Positions 1 to 12,031 are shown, numbered from the stretch's first letter. The stretch: DNA of 64,000 bases from Paraburkholderia phosphatilytica (GCF_003443895.1 NZ_QQOA01000009.1:1-64000); one strand, 5' to 3'. Program-made: numbers and translations. Notes: a model not told the origin generated them from the sequence alone.

Positions 1-1
1 G

Positions 2-151
2 TTCGTGAAGAACGACGACGGCAGCGAACGTCTGCAGATCAACGCGCAGAACTGCGTGCACTGCAAGACCTGCGACATCAAGGACCCGACGCAGAATATC
101 GTGTGGGTCACGCCGGAAGGTGGTGGTGGGCCGAACTATCCGAATATGTGA
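2..151 (+). CDS. Electron transfer flavoprotein-ubiquinone oxidoreductase, C-terminal end (partial)
   Basis: The last 49 codons of a gene that starts before the window. The peptide contains [13 protein letters not shown], the end of the 4Fe-4S cluster-binding region of ETF-QO, followed by the family's usual ending [14 protein letters not shown] and a TGA stop. ETF-QO is a membrane-associated flavoprotein that passes electrons from electron transfer flavoprotein (fed by acyl-CoA dehydrogenases) to ubiquinone. The rest of the cluster ligands and the FAD domain are outside the window. A strong bidirectional terminator follows about 45 bases later. Confidence 0.9.
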   Translation, partial: FVKNDDGSERLQINAQNCVHCKTCDIKDPTQNIVWVTPEGGGGPNYPNM

Positions 152-197
152 TGCAACGACGGCTGTTCGCCGTTAGCACGGTACACGCCGATTGAAT

Positions 198-228
198 AAA
201 AAAAGCCCGCAATTTGCGGGCTTTTTTT
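198..228. terminator. Bidirectional rho-independent terminator
   Basis: A 7-bp GC-rich stem, AGCCCGC / GCGGGCT with a 4-base loop (204-221), is flanked by an A run on the left and a T run on the right. It can therefore end transcription of both the ETF-QO gene (plus) and aroC (minus), which converge on it. Confidence 0.9.
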
Positions 229-252
229 CAATGTCGCCTGGCGTGCTGTCGC

Positions 253-1353
253 TCAGGGCGCTTTCGCGGCGATCTTCGGCGTACTGACGAGCACGTCGCC
301 GTTCTGCGCGCGATGACGCAGCGCGTGATCGATCAGCACGAGCGCGAGCATCGCTTCGGCGATCGGCGTCGCGCGGATGCCGACGCACGGATCGTGACGC
401 CCAAACGTTTCGACCACCGTGGGCTGCCCGTTCTTGTCGATCGAGCGGCGCGCCGTGCGGATGCTCGAAGTCGGCTTGATCGCAATCGATACGGTGATGT
501 CCTGCCCCGTCGAGATGCCGCCGAGCACGCCGCCCGCGTGATTGCCGACGAAGCCCTTGGGCGTCAGCTCGTCACCGTGCACAGAGCCGCGCTGCGCGAC
601 GCTCGCGAAGCCCGCGCCGATCTCGACGCCCTTCACCGCGTTGATGCCCATCATCGCGTGCGCGATATCGGCATCGAGCCGGTCGAAGAGCGGCTCGCCG
701 AGACCCACCGGAATACCCGAAGCCACCACGCCGATCCGCGCGCCGATCGAATCGCCGTCCTTGCGCAGCGCGTCCATGTACGCCTCGAGCTGCGGCACGA
801 TGTCCGCGTTCGGCACGAAGAACGGATTCTCGTGCACGTGCGACCAGTCGACGAACGGCACGTCGATCTCGCCGAGCGCGCTCATGTAGCCGCGCACTTC
901 GGCGCCGAAATGCTCGCGCAGCCACTTCTTCGCGACCGCGCCCGCCGCGACCGTCGGCGCGGTCAGCCGGGCCGACGAGCGGCCGCCGCCGCGGTAATCG
1001 CGAATGCCGTACTTGTGCCAGTAGGTGTAGTCGGCATGGCCTGGACGGAAGGTGTCCATGATGTTGCCGTAGTCCTTGCTGCGCTGGTCCGTGTTGCGGA
1101 TCAGGAGCGCGATCGGCGCGCCGGTCGTCACGCCTTCGAACACTCCCGACAGGATCTCGACCTGGTCCGCCTCCTGGCGCTGCGTCACATGGCGCGACGT
1201 GCCGGGCCTGCGGCGGTCGAGCTCGAGCTGGATGTCGGCTTCGGAGAGCGCCATACCCGGCGGGCAGCCGTCGATCACGCAGCCGATGGCCGGGCCGTGC
1301 GATTCGCCGAAAGTCGTGACTGTGAAAAGCGTACCGAGGGTATTGCCGGACAT
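253..1353 (-). CDS. aroC: Chorismate synthase
   Basis: 366 residues, the normal length for the long bacterial form. It converts 5-enolpyruvylshikimate-3-phosphate to chorismate with reduced FMN, the last common step of aromatic amino acid synthesis, in the cytoplasm. The N-terminal signature GESHGPAIG lies at residues 16-24, the basic stretch [20 protein letters not shown] at about 104-123, and [15 protein letters not shown] near residue 240. The ATG has no strong ribosome-binding site, but the protein starts where family members start ([10 protein letters not shown]). It is divergent from nothing: the upstream neighbour, a transporter-acyltransferase fusion, reads the same way about 90 bases away. 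Confidence 0.97.
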   Translation of the reverse strand: MSGNTLGTLFTVTTFGESHGPAIGCVIDGCPPGMALSEADIQLELDRRRPGTSRHVTQRQEADQVEILSGVFEGVTTGAPIALLIRNTDQRSKDYGNIMDTFRPGHADYTYWHKYGIRDYRGGGRSSARLTAPTVAAGAVAKKWLREHFGAEVRGYMSALGEIDVPFVDWSHVHENPFFVPNADIVPQLEAYMDALRKDGDSIGARIGVVASGIPVGLGEPLFDRLDADIAHAMMGINAVKGVEIGAGFASVAQRGSVHGDELTPKGFVGNHAGGVLGGISTGQDITVSIAIKPTSSIRTARRSIDKNGQPTVVETFGRHDPCVGIRATPIAEAMLALVLIDHALRHRAQNGDVLVSTPKIAAKAP

Positions 1354-1443
1354 GAGCGTCGTCCAAAGAAAGGCAGGAAGACCGCTATTATGCCAGCCCG
1401 CTCAGGCACTGCAGGCGGTGCGGCGCGCCGCCTTGCATCGACA

Positions 1444-3381
1444 TTACTTCCGCGCGCCGCGCAGTTCCTGCACGATCGCCTGCAGCCGCTCGGGCGTCAC
1501 ATCGGCGGGCGCAAGCGGTTCGCCGACCGCGAGCGTCAGGCGGCTCGTCACGCCGCGCCGTAACGGCCGCGGAAAACGCGCATCGGTATGGCGCGAGAAC
1601 ACGCTGCCCCACAGTCCGCGCAGCGCCGCCGGCACGACCGGCACCGGCGTGCGCTGCAGGATCTCTGTCACGCCGTGGCGAAACGGATTCATGTCGCCGG
1701 TGCGGGTGATCTTGCCCTCCGGAAAAATGCAGACGATCTCGCCGTCGCGCAGCGCGTCGGCGCAGCGGTCGTACGCCTGCTTCAGCAGCGCCGCGTCTTC
1801 GTGCGCCGGCGCGATCGGAATCGCCTTCGCATGCCGGAACAGCCAGCCGACGAACGGCGTGCGGAAAATGCGATGGTCCATTACGAAGCGGAGCGGCCGC
1901 GGGCTCTCTGCCATCACAACGATCGCATCGACGAAGCTCACGTGATTGCAGACCAGCACCGCCGCGCCCTCTTCCGGAATGCGTTCCGCGTGCACGAGGC
2001 GGATCCGGTAGACCGTGTGCACGAGAATCCACGCGATGAAGCGCAGCAGAAACTCCGGCACGAGCGAATAGATGTACACCGCGACGACGATGTTGAGCAG
2101 CGCCGTGGTCAGGAACAGCCCCGGAATGCCGACGCCCGCGGCGGTCAGCGCCATCGCCATCAGCGAGGACACGATCATGAACAGCGAGTTGAGGATGTTG
2201 TTCGCCGCGATGATGCGCGCGCGATGGCTCGGCTGGCTGCGGCTCTGGATCAGCGCATAGAGCGGCACGCTGTAGAAGCCGCCGAACATCGCGAGCAGGA
2301 ACAGGTCCGCGAGCACGCGCCAGTGCGCCGGCCGCGCGAGGAATTCGCCGACGGCGAGCAGATGCGCTTCGACCGGCAGCCGGTGGCTCGCGAAGAACAG
2401 ATCGATCGCGAACACGCTCATGCCGATCGAGCCGAGCGGCACGAGGCCGACTTCGATGCGCCGCTTCGACAGCCGCTCGCACAGGATCGAACCGAGCCCG
2501 ATGCCGATCGAGAAGGTGGCGAGCAGCACCGTGACGACGTCCGGATTCGCCGACAGCACGTCCTTCGCGAAGTTGAAGAACGACGCGAGGAAAGTCGCGC
2601 CGACAAACCACAGCCACGAAATGCCGAGCAGGCTCAGAAACACCGTGCGGTTTTCGCGCGCGAGCTTCAGGTTGCGCCAGGTCTCGGTGAACGGATTCCA
2701 GTTGATCGCGAGATCCGGCTGCGACGGGGTGGAAGGCGGCACGAACGCGGACGCGCCGCGCCCGATGAGCGCGATGCACACGCACGCCACCGCCAGCACG
2801 ATCGCGCCATGCTCGACGAAGCCCGCGGCCGCCCCGCCGAGAATCGTGCCGATCAGGATCGCGACGAACGTGCCCATCTCGACGAGCCCATTGCCGCCCA
2901 CCAGTTCCTCTTTCGCGAGATGCTGCGGCAGATACGCGTATTTGACGGGGCCGAACAGCGTGGAATGCACGCCCATAAGGAACGTGCACGCGTACAGCAG
3001 CGGCGCCGAGTGCAGCACGAAACCCGAACCGCCGATCAGCATCACCACGATCTCGAAGGTCTTCACGAAGCGCGTGAGCATCGCCTTGTCGTACTTGTCG
3101 GCGATCTGGCCGGAAGTGGCCGACAGCAGCACGAACGGCAGGATGAAGATCGCGGAGATCAGGAACGCGGCCGTCTTCGGATCGACGCCGGAAAAGCGCG
3201 ATGCCTGATAGGTGACGAGCGACGTGAAGCCGATCTTGAAAACGTTGTCGTTCATCGCGCCGAGGAACTGCGTCCAGAAGAACGGCGCGAAGCGGCGCTC
3301 GCGCAGCAGCTCGAACTGCGAATGGCCGTGGGCGGCATCGCGCCCGGCACGGCGCGGCGTGGAAAGCGGCTGGTCACTCAT
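1444..3381 (-). CDS. MFS lysophospholipid transporter (LplT-like) fused to a PlsC-type 1-acylglycerol-3-phosphate acyltransferase
   Basis: 645 residues from the ATG chosen here. Residues 1 to about 410 form a major facilitator domain with the LplT-like start RFAPFFWTQFLGAMNDNVFK. The C-terminal part is an acyltransferase domain with the NHxxxxD catalytic motif (NHVSFVD, near residue 478) and the FPEG motif (near 555) that binds the glycerophosphate head. The arrangement suggests import or flipping of lysophospholipid coupled to re-acylation at the inner membrane. In several proteobacteria a third acyl-ACP/CoA ligase domain follows; it is absent here. The open frame extends to a TTG at 3528 and an ATG at 3426; neither has a convincing ribosome-binding site, and the chosen ATG begins MSDQPL just ahead of the conserved region, so the start is uncertain. 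Confidence 0.88.
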   Translation of the reverse strand: MSDQPLSTPRRAGRDAAHGHSQFELLRERRFAPFFWTQFLGAMNDNVFKIGFTSLVTYQASRFSGVDPKTAAFLISAIFILPFVLLSATSGQIADKYDKAMLTRFVKTFEIVVMLIGGSGFVLHSAPLLYACTFLMGVHSTLFGPVKYAYLPQHLAKEELVGGNGLVEMGTFVAILIGTILGGAAAGFVEHGAIVLAVACVCIALIGRGASAFVPPSTPSQPDLAINWNPFTETWRNLKLARENRTVFLSLLGISWLWFVGATFLASFFNFAKDVLSANPDVVTVLLATFSIGIGLGSILCERLSKRRIEVGLVPLGSIGMSVFAIDLFFASHRLPVEAHLLAVGEFLARPAHWRVLADLFLLAMFGGFYSVPLYALIQSRSQPSHRARIIAANNILNSLFMIVSSLMAMALTAAGVGIPGLFLTTALLNIVVAVYIYSLVPEFLLRFIAWILVHTVYRIRLVHAERIPEEGAAVLVCNHVSFVDAIVVMAESPRPLRFVMDHRIFRTPFVGWLFRHAKAIPIAPAHEDAALLKQAYDRCADALRDGEIVCIFPEGKITRTGDMNPFRHGVTEILQRTPVPVVPAALRGLWGSVFSRHTDARFPRPLRRGVTSRLTLAVGEPLAPADVTPERLQAIVQELRGARK

Positions 3382-3847
3382 GCGGTGGCTCGGTCCAGTG
3401 GTCTCGAAGGTATTGGCCGCGGTCATACGCGACGTGCGCCGCGGCTCCGGTTCTTGTCCGGCGGCGGCCCTGGGCGATCGCGGCGCCTGGACCGTTTTCG
3501 GCTGGGGCTGATTGTGCTTGCTTTTCAAACGTGCCGCTGCGGAATTTTTTTACGTATTGCCGCAGTGGATGGCAAGTCGCGGCCGGCGCTACCGGGGTGG
3601 CCTGTGCTGTCGCGCGTGGCGCGGCGCCGGGCGCAAATCTGCCCGTGACCGACGCGCGAACGAAAGGGCGAAGAAATGTGAATTTTCGGCGACAGCTCGC
3701 GACGCGCTGTCAGCACGCTGCCGATGCTCATGCCGAATGGTGAACGGCCAGGTAAGAACCCTGAGCCGGCGCCCGCGACTCATCGCGGGCGCGCGTCACG
3801 TCGTGACGAATGGAAGAACCGCGCGTGGCACCCGGCCACGCAATCGC
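3382..3847. other. Gene-poor interval between the transporter-acyltransferase fusion and the CBS gene
   Basis: About 470 bases (320 if the upstream TTG start of the fusion is used) with no supported gene. It should hold the promoter for the fusion. The one clear structure is a hairpin at 3769-3792 (10-bp stem GCGCCCGCGA / TCGCGGGCGC, 4-base loop), next to a second short palindrome GTCACG-T-CGTGAC at 3795-3807. Both lie just downstream of the minus-strand CBS gene but no T run follows, so a terminator role is only possible. Confidence 0.4.
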
Positions 3848-4312
3848 TCAATGCCCCGATTGCTGCTGCGGTTCCTGCTCTTCCGGCCAGTCGCGGATAT
3901 ACGCCTTCAGCATGCGGTTTTCGAAGCCCTGCTCTTCCACAACGGCCTTCGCGACGTCGTAGAACGAGATCACGCCCATCAGCGTGCGGCTTTCCAGCAC
4001 CGGCAAATAACGCACGTGATGCTCGAGCATCATCCGGCGCACCTCGTTCACGTCGGTTTCCGGCGTGCAGGTGAGCGGATGGTCGTCCATGATCTTGCGG
4101 ATCGTCGAGGTGCCGACGCTGCCGCCGTTGCGGCTCAGCGTGAGGATGATCTCGCGGAACGTGAGCATGCCGACGAGATCGCCGTACTCCATCACCACCA
4201 GCGAGCCGATGTCGTGCTCGGCCATCGCGTCGACAGCTTCGGTCAACGCCGTATCGGGCGTCACGGTGAACAGGGTGTTGCCCTTGACCTTCAGAATGTC
4301 GCTGACTCGCAT
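3848..4312 (-). CDS. CBS domain-pair protein
   Basis: 154 residues made almost entirely of two CBS motifs, at about residues 7-60 and 75-135, with the typical GVISFYDVAKAV end of the second repeat. Such stand-alone pairs form a Bateman module that usually binds adenine nucleotides such as AMP or ATP, often as a small regulator. No catalytic domain is attached. The start MRVSDILKVKG is the family's usual one and follows an upstream AGGAG-like run (ccaggagacaact on the coding strand). The client is not shown by the sequence. It is divergent from the metY-like gene, with about 260 bases between. Confidence 0.9.
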   Translation of the reverse strand: MRVSDILKVKGNTLFTVTPDTALTEAVDAMAEHDIGSLVVMEYGDLVGMLTFREIILTLSRNGGSVGTSTIRKIMDDHPLTCTPETDVNEVRRMMLEHHVRYLPVLESRTLMGVISFYDVAKAVVEEQGFENRMLKAYIRDWPEEQEPQQQSGH

Positions 4313-4571
4313 AGTTGTCTCCTGGGGACCCAGGTCAGCGCCTTCGCGCGTGCTCTGGTCCGATGCAAAATTGTTGCCGGGATGCTGGATGAAAAGCTCT
4401 ATCTATTTTCGATGCTAGCGGAAAGGCCCATAAAAGGAAAGCGCGCGGCGGACGCGTCGGAGGCCCGCCGCACAGGGCTTCGCGGCAAAAAAAGCGGGCT
4501 GGCTCCGTGACGCCGATGTTACGATGGCCCCCACTTCGACCCTTCGCGGGGCTCGCGGCTCCGCTGTGACG

Positions 4572-5864
4572 ATGTCCATCCAACGTTTCGACACGCTCGC
4601 GCTGCACGCCGGCGCCGCGCCCGATCCCGCCACCGGCGCGCGCGCCACGCCGATCTACCAGACCACCTCGTTCTCGTTCCGCGATGCCGACCACGCCGCC
4701 GCGCTCTTCAACATGGAGCGCGCGGGCCACGTGTACTCGCGCATCTCGAACCCGACCGTCGCGGTGTTCGAGGAACGCGTCGCCGCGCTCGAAAACGGCG
4801 CCGGCGCGATCGGCACGGCGAGCGGCCAGGCCGCGCTGCACCTGGCCATTGCCACGCTGATGGGCGCGGGCTCGCATATCGTCGCGTCGAGCGCGCTCTA
4901 CGGCGGCTCGCACAACCTGCTGCATTTCACGCTGCGCCGCTTCGGCATCGAGACGACCTTCGTCAAACCCGGCGACCACGACGCGTGGCGCACCGCGCTG
5001 CGGCCCAACACGCGCCTGCTGTTCGGCGAAACCCTCGGCAACCCGGGGCTCGACGTGCTGGATATCGCCGCGGTCGCGCAGATCGCGCACGATCACCGCG
5101 TGCCGCTGCTCGTCGATTCGACCTTCACGACGCCGTGGCTCCTGAAGCCGTTCGAGCATGGCGCGGACTTCGTCTACCACTCCGCGACGAAATTCCTCGG
5201 CGGCCACGGCACGACGATCGGCGGCGTGCTGGTGGACGGCGGCACGTTCGATTTCGCCGCGTCCGGGCGCTTCCCCGAGTTCACCGAGCCGTACGACGGC
5301 TTTCACGGCATGGTGTTCGCCGAGGAGAGCACGGTCGCGCCGTTCCTCTTGCGCGCGCGCCGCGAAGGGCTGCGCGACTTCGGCGCGTGCCTGCATCCGC
5401 AGGCTGCGTGGCAGCTGCTGCAGGGCATCGAGACGCTGCCGCTCAGAATGGAGCGCCACGTCGCGAATACGCGCAAGGTGGTCGCGTTTCTGGCCGCGCA
5501 TCCGTCGGTCGAATCCGTCGCATATCCGGAACTCGACTCGCATCCCGACCACGCGCTCGCGAAGCGTCTGCTGCCGCGTGGCGCGGGCGCCGTGTTCAGC
5601 TTCAACCTGCGTGGCGACCGCGCCGCGGGCCGGCGTTTCATCGAGTCGCTGCAGGTGTTCTCGCACCTCGCGAACGTCGGCGATGCACGCTCGCTCGTGA
5701 TCCATCCCGCATCGACCACGCATTTCCGCATGGACTCGGCCGCGCTCGCCGCGGCAGGCATCGCGGAAGGCACGATCCGGCTGTCGATCGGGCTCGAAGA
5801 CACGGACGACCTGATCGACGACCTCAAACGCGCGCTGAAGGCCGCGACGCGAGGCCAGCCATGA
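4572..5864 (+). CDS. metY: O-acetylhomoserine/O-succinylhomoserine sulfhydrylase family PLP enzyme
   Basis: 430 residues from the ATG beginning MSIQRFDTLALHAG, the usual start of the family; the frame is open to an earlier ATG at 4524 whose extra 16 residues look non-conserved. Cys/Met-metabolism PLP-dependent fold type I: SRISNPTV substrate loop, then SATKFLGGHG with the Schiff-base lysine at residue 207. The length and the opening sequence fit O-acetylhomoserine aminocarboxypropyltransferase (MetY), which makes homocysteine from O-acetylhomoserine and sulfide; a MetZ-type specificity cannot be excluded. The stop overlaps the start of the next gene (ATGA), so the two are translationally coupled. 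Confidence 0.9.
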   Translation: MSIQRFDTLALHAGAAPDPATGARATPIYQTTSFSFRDADHAAALFNMERAGHVYSRISNPTVAVFEERVAALENGAGAIGTASGQAALHLAIATLMGAGSHIVASSALYGGSHNLLHFTLRRFGIETTFVKPGDHDAWRTALRPNTRLLFGETLGNPGLDVLDIAAVAQIAHDHRVPLLVDSTFTTPWLLKPFEHGADFVYHSATKFLGGHGTTIGGVLVDGGTFDFAASGRFPEFTEPYDGFHGMVFAEESTVAPFLLRARREGLRDFGACLHPQAAWQLLQGIETLPLRMERHVANTRKVVAFLAAHPSVESVAYPELDSHPDHALAKRLLPRGAGAVFSFNLRGDRAAGRRFIESLQVFSHLANVGDARSLVIHPASTTHFRMDSAALAAAGIAEGTIRLSIGLEDTDDLIDDLKRALKAATRGQP

Positions 5865-6691
5865 TCGTCACCGTCAACGGCCGCGCCGCGTACGCGTACA
5901 CCGGCGGCAAACCCTTCGATCCCGCGTTGCCGACCGCCGTGTTCCTGCACGGCGCCGAGCACGACCACAGCGTCTGGGCGCTGCAGACGCGCTATTTCGC
6001 GCACCACGGCTTCAGCGTGCTCGCCGTCGACCTGCCTGGCCACCACCGCAGTGCGGGGCCCGCGCTGACGAGCATCGGCGCGCTCGCCGACTGGCTCGCC
6101 GCGCTGCTCGACACAGCCGGCGTGCAGCAGGCGTTCGTCGCGGGACACAGCATGGGTTCGCTGATCGCGCTGGAGTTCGCCGCGCGCTACCCGGCGCGCG
6201 CCACCGCACTGGCGCTGCTCGCGACGGCCGCGCCGATGGCGGTGGCGCAGGCGCTGCTCGACGCCGCCCGCGAGCGCGAGCCCGATGCGATCGGCATGGT
6301 CAACGAGTGGTCGCATTCGACTTACGCCGCGAAGCCATCGTGCCCCGGCCCCGGTTTCTGGCTGCACGGCCTGAACCAGCGGCTGATGGAGCGCGTCTCG
6401 GCCACCGGCGAGCCACAGCTGTTCCACACCGACTTCGCCGCCTGCAACGCGTACACCGACGCGCTCGTGCGTGCGGCCGCCGTGCGCTGTCCGGTCCGGC
6501 TGCTGGTCGGAAAACGCGACGTGATGACGCCGCCGCGCGCCGCCCGTGCGCTGGCGGACGCGTTCGCGGCAGCCGGCGTGCAAGCCGATACGGTCACGCT
6601 CGACGCCGGGCATGCGTTGATGTCGGAGCAGCCCGACGCGACGCTCGATGCGCTATTCGCTTTCGCTCAACGCACGCTCGTCCAGCGATGA
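5861..6691 (+). CDS. Alpha/beta-fold hydrolase
   Basis: 276 residues. The nucleophile elbow GHSMG has its serine at residue 97, the oxyanion-hole region is FLHGAEHDHSVW near residue 27, and the catalytic histidine is in DAGHAL at residue 251, with an aspartate in GKRDVMTPP about 30 residues before it. This is a complete triad for a soluble esterase or related hydrolase. The substrate is unknown. It overlaps the preceding sulfhydrylase gene by four bases, so the two proteins are made from one message; whether that means a link to O-acyl-homoserine metabolism is an open inference. Confidence 0.9.
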   Translation: MIVTVNGRAAYAYTGGKPFDPALPTAVFLHGAEHDHSVWALQTRYFAHHGFSVLAVDLPGHHRSAGPALTSIGALADWLAALLDTAGVQQAFVAGHSMGSLIALEFAARYPARATALALLATAAPMAVAQALLDAAREREPDAIGMVNEWSHSTYAAKPSCPGPGFWLHGLNQRLMERVSATGEPQLFHTDFAACNAYTDALVRAAAVRCPVRLLVGKRDVMTPPRAARALADAFAAAGVQADTVTLDAGHALMSEQPDATLDALFAFAQRTLVQR

Positions 6692-6795
6692 AGGACGAAC
6701 GAAAGCCACCGGGTTGCACCGCCCCCACAATCGCAGCAGAATGAATCGACGGACGCGCACAACGCGCCCCTCAGCCCGATTGCAGGGAGATGAAC

Positions 6796-7116
6796 ATGGC
6801 ACATACAGCTCAACGTGATCACTTCGCGAGCTTCGCGGAGTTCTATCCGTTCTACCTCGAAGAGCATCGCAACCTGACGTCGCGGCGTCTGCATTTCATC
6901 GGTTCGCTGGGCGTGATCGGCTGCGTCGCGATGGCCATCGCAATGGCCGACTGGTGGTGGCTGCCGCTCGCGGTGATCTGCGGTTACGGCTTCGCGTGGG
7001 TCGGTCACTTCTTCTTCGAGAAGAACCGCCCGGCCACGTTTCGCCATCCGGTGTACAGCCTGATGGGCGACTGGGTGATGTTCAGCGACATCTGCCGCGG
7101 CAGGGTCTCGATCTGA
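6796..7116 (+). CDS. DUF962 / Mpo1-like membrane protein
   Basis: 106 residues with two hydrophobic segments (about 35-55 and 57-72) and the His-containing motifs HRNLTSRRLHFIGS and GHFFFEKNRPATFRHP that mark the DUF962 family. The yeast member Mpo1 is an iron-dependent dioxygenase of 2-hydroxy fatty acids; the bacterial role is unproven. Two in-frame ATGs lie six bases apart. The AGGGAG ribosome-binding site at 6784-6789 touches the first but sits 6 bases from the second, so the second (MAHTAQRDHF) is chosen. It converges on the YihY-type gene with a 16-base gap. Confidence 0.88.
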   Translation: MAHTAQRDHFASFAEFYPFYLEEHRNLTSRRLHFIGSLGVIGCVAMAIAMADWWWLPLAVICGYGFAWVGHFFFEKNRPATFRHPVYSLMGDWVMFSDICRGRVSI

Positions 7117-7132
7117 ACGCTTCGGCGGCTAT

Positions 7133-9635
<2,503 letters not shown>

Positions 9636-9728
9636 ACGTCGCGCTGCAAGCGACACGCAGCGCGGGTATCGTAGTCGGCATCACGTGCATCACGAGCTTT
9701 GCGTGCTTGACGAAAGCGCCCCACCATC

Positions 9729-11201
9729 ATGAGCAACCCGATGACCACCTCCACCACCGAACGCTCTTCCGCCTTCGTCGCTGCGTGCGCGAACGCGATC
9801 GGCGCGAATCACGTGCTCACGGCTGAGCACGACACTGCCGCCTATCTGACCGACTGGCGCCGCCGCTACAGCGGCGCCGCGTGCGCGGTGCTATGTCCGG
9901 CCACCACCGAGGAAGTGGCCGCGCTCGTGAAGCTCGCGATCGAACATCGGATCGAACTCGTGCCGCAAGGCGGCAACACCGGCCTCGCGGGCGGCGCCAC
10001 GCCGGACACGAGCGGCGCACAGGCGGTGATCAGCCTGCGCCGCATGAACCGCGTGCGCGAGATCGATCCGCACAACAACACGATCACGGTGGAAGCCGGC
10101 GTGGTGCTCGCCGACGTGCAGGCCCACGCGGACGAAGCCGGCCGCCTGTTCCCGCTGAGCCTCGCGGCCGAAGGCAGCTGCACGATCGGCGGCAATCTGT
10201 CGACCAACGCGGGCGGCACCGGCGTGCTGCGCTACGGCAACACGCGCGAACTGTGTCTCGGCCTCGAGGTCGTCACGCCGCAAGGCGAGATCTGGCACGG
10301 CCTGCGCGGACTGCGCAAGGACAACACCGGCTACGACCTGCGCGACCTCTTCATCGGTGCGGAAGGCACGCTCGGCATCATCACGGCCGCGGTGATGAAG
10401 CTGCACCCGCAACCGGCCGCGCGCGTGACGGCGCTCGCCGCGCTCGCGTCGCCGCACGCGGCGCTCGATTTCCTCGCGCTCGCGCAACGTCACGCCGCCG
10501 CGGCGCTGACCGGCTTCGAGCTGATGTCGGACTTCTGCATGCGGCTCGTCGGCCGGCACTTTCCGCAGCTGCGCTATCCGTTCGCGGACGTGCACGCACA
10601 GACCGTGCTGCTCGAACTGTCCGACAGCGAGAGCGAAGCGCACGCGCGCCAGGTGTTCGAACGGATGATGGAAGAAGCGCTGGAGAGCGGGCTCGTCGAA
10701 GATGCGGTGGTCGCGGAAAATCTCGCGCAGTCGCAGGCGTTCTGGGATCTGCGCGAACACATTCCGCTCGCACAGGCGGAGGAAGGCCTCAACATCAAGC
10801 ACGACATCGGCGTGCCGATCTCGCGCATCGGCGACTTCATCGACGTGACCGACCGGCTGGTGGCCGAAGCCGCGCCCGGCGCGCGAATGGTGACCTTCGG
10901 GCACCTCGGCGACGGCAACCTGCACTACAACGTGCAGGCGCCCGAAGGCGAGGACGCGAAGCAGTTCCTGAAGGAATACCAGGCGCGCATCAACCGCATC
11001 GTCTACGACAGCGTGCACCAGCACCACGGCACGATCAGCGCCGAGCACGGCGTGGGCCAATTGAAGATCGACGACGTGGAGCGCTACAAGGAAGGTGTCG
11101 AAGTACGTCTGATGCATGCGGTCAAGCAGGCGCTCGATCCGCTCAACCTGATGAATCCGGGCAAGGTGGTGCGGCAGGCACAACCGGAGTCGCCGACGTG
11201 A
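9729..11201 (+). CDS. FAD-binding oxidoreductase, D-2-hydroxyglutarate/D-lactate dehydrogenase type
   Basis: 490 residues. The FAD-binding type 4 domain covers about residues 45-225 with PQGGNTGLAGG and GNLSTNAGGTGVLRYGN; the FAD-linked oxidase C-terminal domain follows with GDGNLHYNV and the His motif SAEHGVGQLK. This layout fits the family of D-2-hydroxyglutarate, D-lactate and GlcD-type dehydrogenases that feed electrons to the respiratory chain or an electron transfer flavoprotein. The exact substrate cannot be read from sequence alone. The TGA stop overlaps the GTG start of the phosphoesterase gene. Confidence 0.9.
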   Translation: MSNPMTTSTTERSSAFVAACANAIGANHVLTAEHDTAAYLTDWRRRYSGAACAVLCPATTEEVAALVKLAIEHRIELVPQGGNTGLAGGATPDTSGAQAVISLRRMNRVREIDPHNNTITVEAGVVLADVQAHADEAGRLFPLSLAAEGSCTIGGNLSTNAGGTGVLRYGNTRELCLGLEVVTPQGEIWHGLRGLRKDNTGYDLRDLFIGAEGTLGIITAAVMKLHPQPAARVTALAALASPHAALDFLALAQRHAAAALTGFELMSDFCMRLVGRHFPQLRYPFADVHAQTVLLELSDSESEAHARQVFERMMEEALESGLVEDAVVAENLAQSQAFWDLREHIPLAQAEEGLNIKHDIGVPISRIGDFIDVTDRLVAEAAPGARMVTFGHLGDGNLHYNVQAPEGEDAKQFLKEYQARINRIVYDSVHQHHGTISAEHGVGQLKIDDVERYKEGVEVRLMHAVKQALDPLNLMNPGKVVRQAQPESPT

Positions 11202-12028
11202 AGATCCGCGTGCTGTCCGATCTGCATCTCGAGCATGACGAGCCGGACATCGTGCCGCACGCGGCAGCCGATCTCGTCGTGCTCGCCGGCGACATCCACA
11301 ACCACGCGGCCGGCCTGCGCTGGGCCGCGGAAACGTTCGACGCACAGGTGCCGGTGGTCTACGTGCCCGGCAATCACGAGTACTACGACGGCGAATTCGG
11401 CGCACTGGAGGCAGCGATGCACGATGCAGCCGCGAGCGTCGACAACGTGCATTACCTGAACAACACGGCGCTCGTCGATCCGGACGGCGCGTGGCGCGTG
11501 CTCGGTACCGCGCTGTGGACGGATTTCGACCTGTTCGGCGCGAGCGACGAAGCGCGCGCCGAAGCGATCGCCGCGGGCGAGCGCGTGATGCTCGATTTCC
11601 GTGGCGTAATCCAGGTGACCTGGCCGCACGACGCTGCGCTCGCGGCGGCCGCCGACATGCCCGACGCCCCACGCAATTTCACCGCCGCCGATGCGATCGC
11701 GCTGCATCGTCATGCGCGCGCGTGGCTCGAAGCGGAACTCGCGAAGCCGTTCGCCGGCACGACGATCGTCGTCACGCACCATGCGCCGCACCGCTTCAGC
11801 CTCGCGCCGCAATACGCGGAGGACAAGGCATCGGCGGGCTTCGTCAGCGATCTGGATGCGCTGGTGCGCGCGCCGGTCGCGCTATGGATCCACGGCCACA
11901 CGCACACGTCGTTCGACTATGCGGTGAACGGCACGCGCGTGGTGTGCAATCCGCGTGGGTACAAGGACCGGCGCACCGGCGTGATGGAGAACCCGTCGTT
12001 CGCGTGGGACAGGCTCGTGGAAGTGTGA
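11198..12028 (+). CDS. Calcineurin-like metallophosphoesterase
   Basis: 276 residues from a GTG that overlaps the preceding stop (GTGA). All metal-ligand motifs of the family are present: DLHLEH (residues 8-13), GDIHNH (about 32), GNHEYY (about 61), a THHAPH (about 193) and the final HGHTH (about 232). It should be a two-metal cytoplasmic phosphoesterase. The substrate is not evident. Translational coupling with the dehydrogenase is clear from the overlap, but no metabolic link is. Confidence 0.9.
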   Translation: MKIRVLSDLHLEHDEPDIVPHAAADLVVLAGDIHNHAAGLRWAAETFDAQVPVVYVPGNHEYYDGEFGALEAAMHDAAASVDNVHYLNNTALVDPDGAWRVLGTALWTDFDLFGASDEARAEAIAAGERVMLDFRGVIQVTWPHDAALAAAADMPDAPRNFTAADAIALHRHARAWLEAELAKPFAGTTIVVTHHAPHRFSLAPQYAEDKASAGFVSDLDALVRAPVALWIHGHTHTSFDYAVNGTRVVCNPRGYKDRRTGVMENPSFAWDRLVEV

Positions 12029-12031
12029 ACC

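Noticed and set aside
3769..3807. Terminator of the CBS gene
   Set aside because: The stem is strong but no T run follows on the relevant strand, so I list it only as a structure.
4313..4571. A SAM-type riboswitch or Met-box before the sulfhydrylase gene
   Set aside because: The 260-base gap shows no stem-loop arrangement or tandem AGACGTCT-like boxes that I could recognise.
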